From Geobacillus stearothermophilus ATCC 12980 (GTDB taxonomy: Bacteria > Bacillota > Bacilli > Bacillales > Anoxybacillaceae): a stretch of 64,000 nucleotides of DNA. The notes under the pieces were generated by a model that made no database searches, was not told the origin of the DNA, and was given only the letters and a program-made list of their open reading frames with translations. Below are positions 61,827 through 64,000 of this stretch, in pieces; the first letter of the stretch is position 1, and each line of letters opens with the position of its first letter. A program made the position numbers and the translations under genes. The stretch spans positions 592,001 through 656,000 of the forward strand of contig NZ_CP128494.1 in NCBI RefSeq assembly GCF_030369615.1, in the 5' to 3' direction.

Positions 61827-61915
61827 GTACCACTGAGATAACTACCTTTATTGAATGTCAAGGCCGATTATTTTTTCCCCAAAATCGCCGGTTTAAAATT
61901 CCCCAGAAGGACCTT

Positions 61916-63870
<1,955 letters not shown>

Positions 63871-64000
63871 GAACCATAGCTCCTCTCGTTGACACTATGG
63901 TTCTATTGTAAGTGGGGAATTTTATTCCGGCTATATTGGGGATTTTATCATCGGCTTTAACATGGAAAAACATTCAGATCAATATCCAACCAAAACTCTA

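Overview
The window looks like chromosomal DNA of a thermophilic Bacillaceae of the Geobacillus group. The evidence is a GC-rich base composition, Bacillus-type ribosome binding sites, a start that matches the Bacillus subtilis yitS/yitU/yitV neighbourhood, a B. subtilis-type Fnr with a C-terminal cysteine cluster, and a heavy load of insertion sequences. No rRNA, tRNA or CRISPR array was seen. The core content is an anaerobic nitrate-respiration and denitrification island.

Layout. 1-3000: housekeeping genes (DegV protein, small proteins, HAD phosphatase, esterase). 3050-5630: a CadC-like repressor with two operators and a CadA-type metal ATPase. 6430-12030: a four-gene operon (two DUF2249 proteins, a polytopic membrane protein, a DUF59 protein), a Crp/Fnr-family regulator and a quinol-dependent nitric oxide reductase. 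13300-15900: a tiny zinc-ribbon protein, a third DUF2249 protein, mobA and a radical SAM/SPASM protein. 16900-22800: copy A of a duplicated segment (narK with a nonsense codon, 3'-truncated nirK, fnr, modB, moaA, ric). 22790-25620: two IS6-like elements, one internally deleted. 25640-28180: narK copy B (intact but cut off from its promoter) and nirK copy B (frameshifted). 30000-37000: a hemerythrin-like gene and narGHJI. 37000-51100: fnr copy B, followed by a segment (ywiC, moaD, moaE, mobB, moeA, ric, moaA, modB) that has been inverted between two oppositely oriented ISLre2-type elements. 51100-53800: an AT-rich stretch with chemotaxis genes and remnants. 54100-64000: nested transposons, including a three-gene Tn7/Mu-type element inserted in an IS1634-type element with a 5-bp target duplication, an IS110 element, an ISL3 remnant, and an IS21 element inside an IS3 element.

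How it works together. NarK imports nitrate and exports nitrite, NarGHI reduces nitrate, NarJ matures NarG, NirK would reduce nitrite to NO and the qNOR reduces NO to N2O. ModB, MoaA, MoaD, MoaE, MobA, MobB and MoeA supply molybdate and molybdenum cofactor. Ric and the hemerythrin-like protein probably deal with nitrosative damage. Most promoters of the island carry an Fnr box (TGTGA-N6-TCACA) centred about 41.5 bases before the start inferred from a matching -10, and fnr has the same arrangement in front of itself.

Main story. The island was duplicated and then damaged by mobile elements. Both nirK copies are broken, one narK has the promoter and a stop codon while the other has the reading frame and no promoter, and one modB-moaA copy was separated from its Fnr promoter by an ISLre2 insertion and inversion. 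The three-gene transposon at 55258-58361 (zinc-ribbon protein, DDE transposase, AAA+ ATPase) is the most interesting mobile system.
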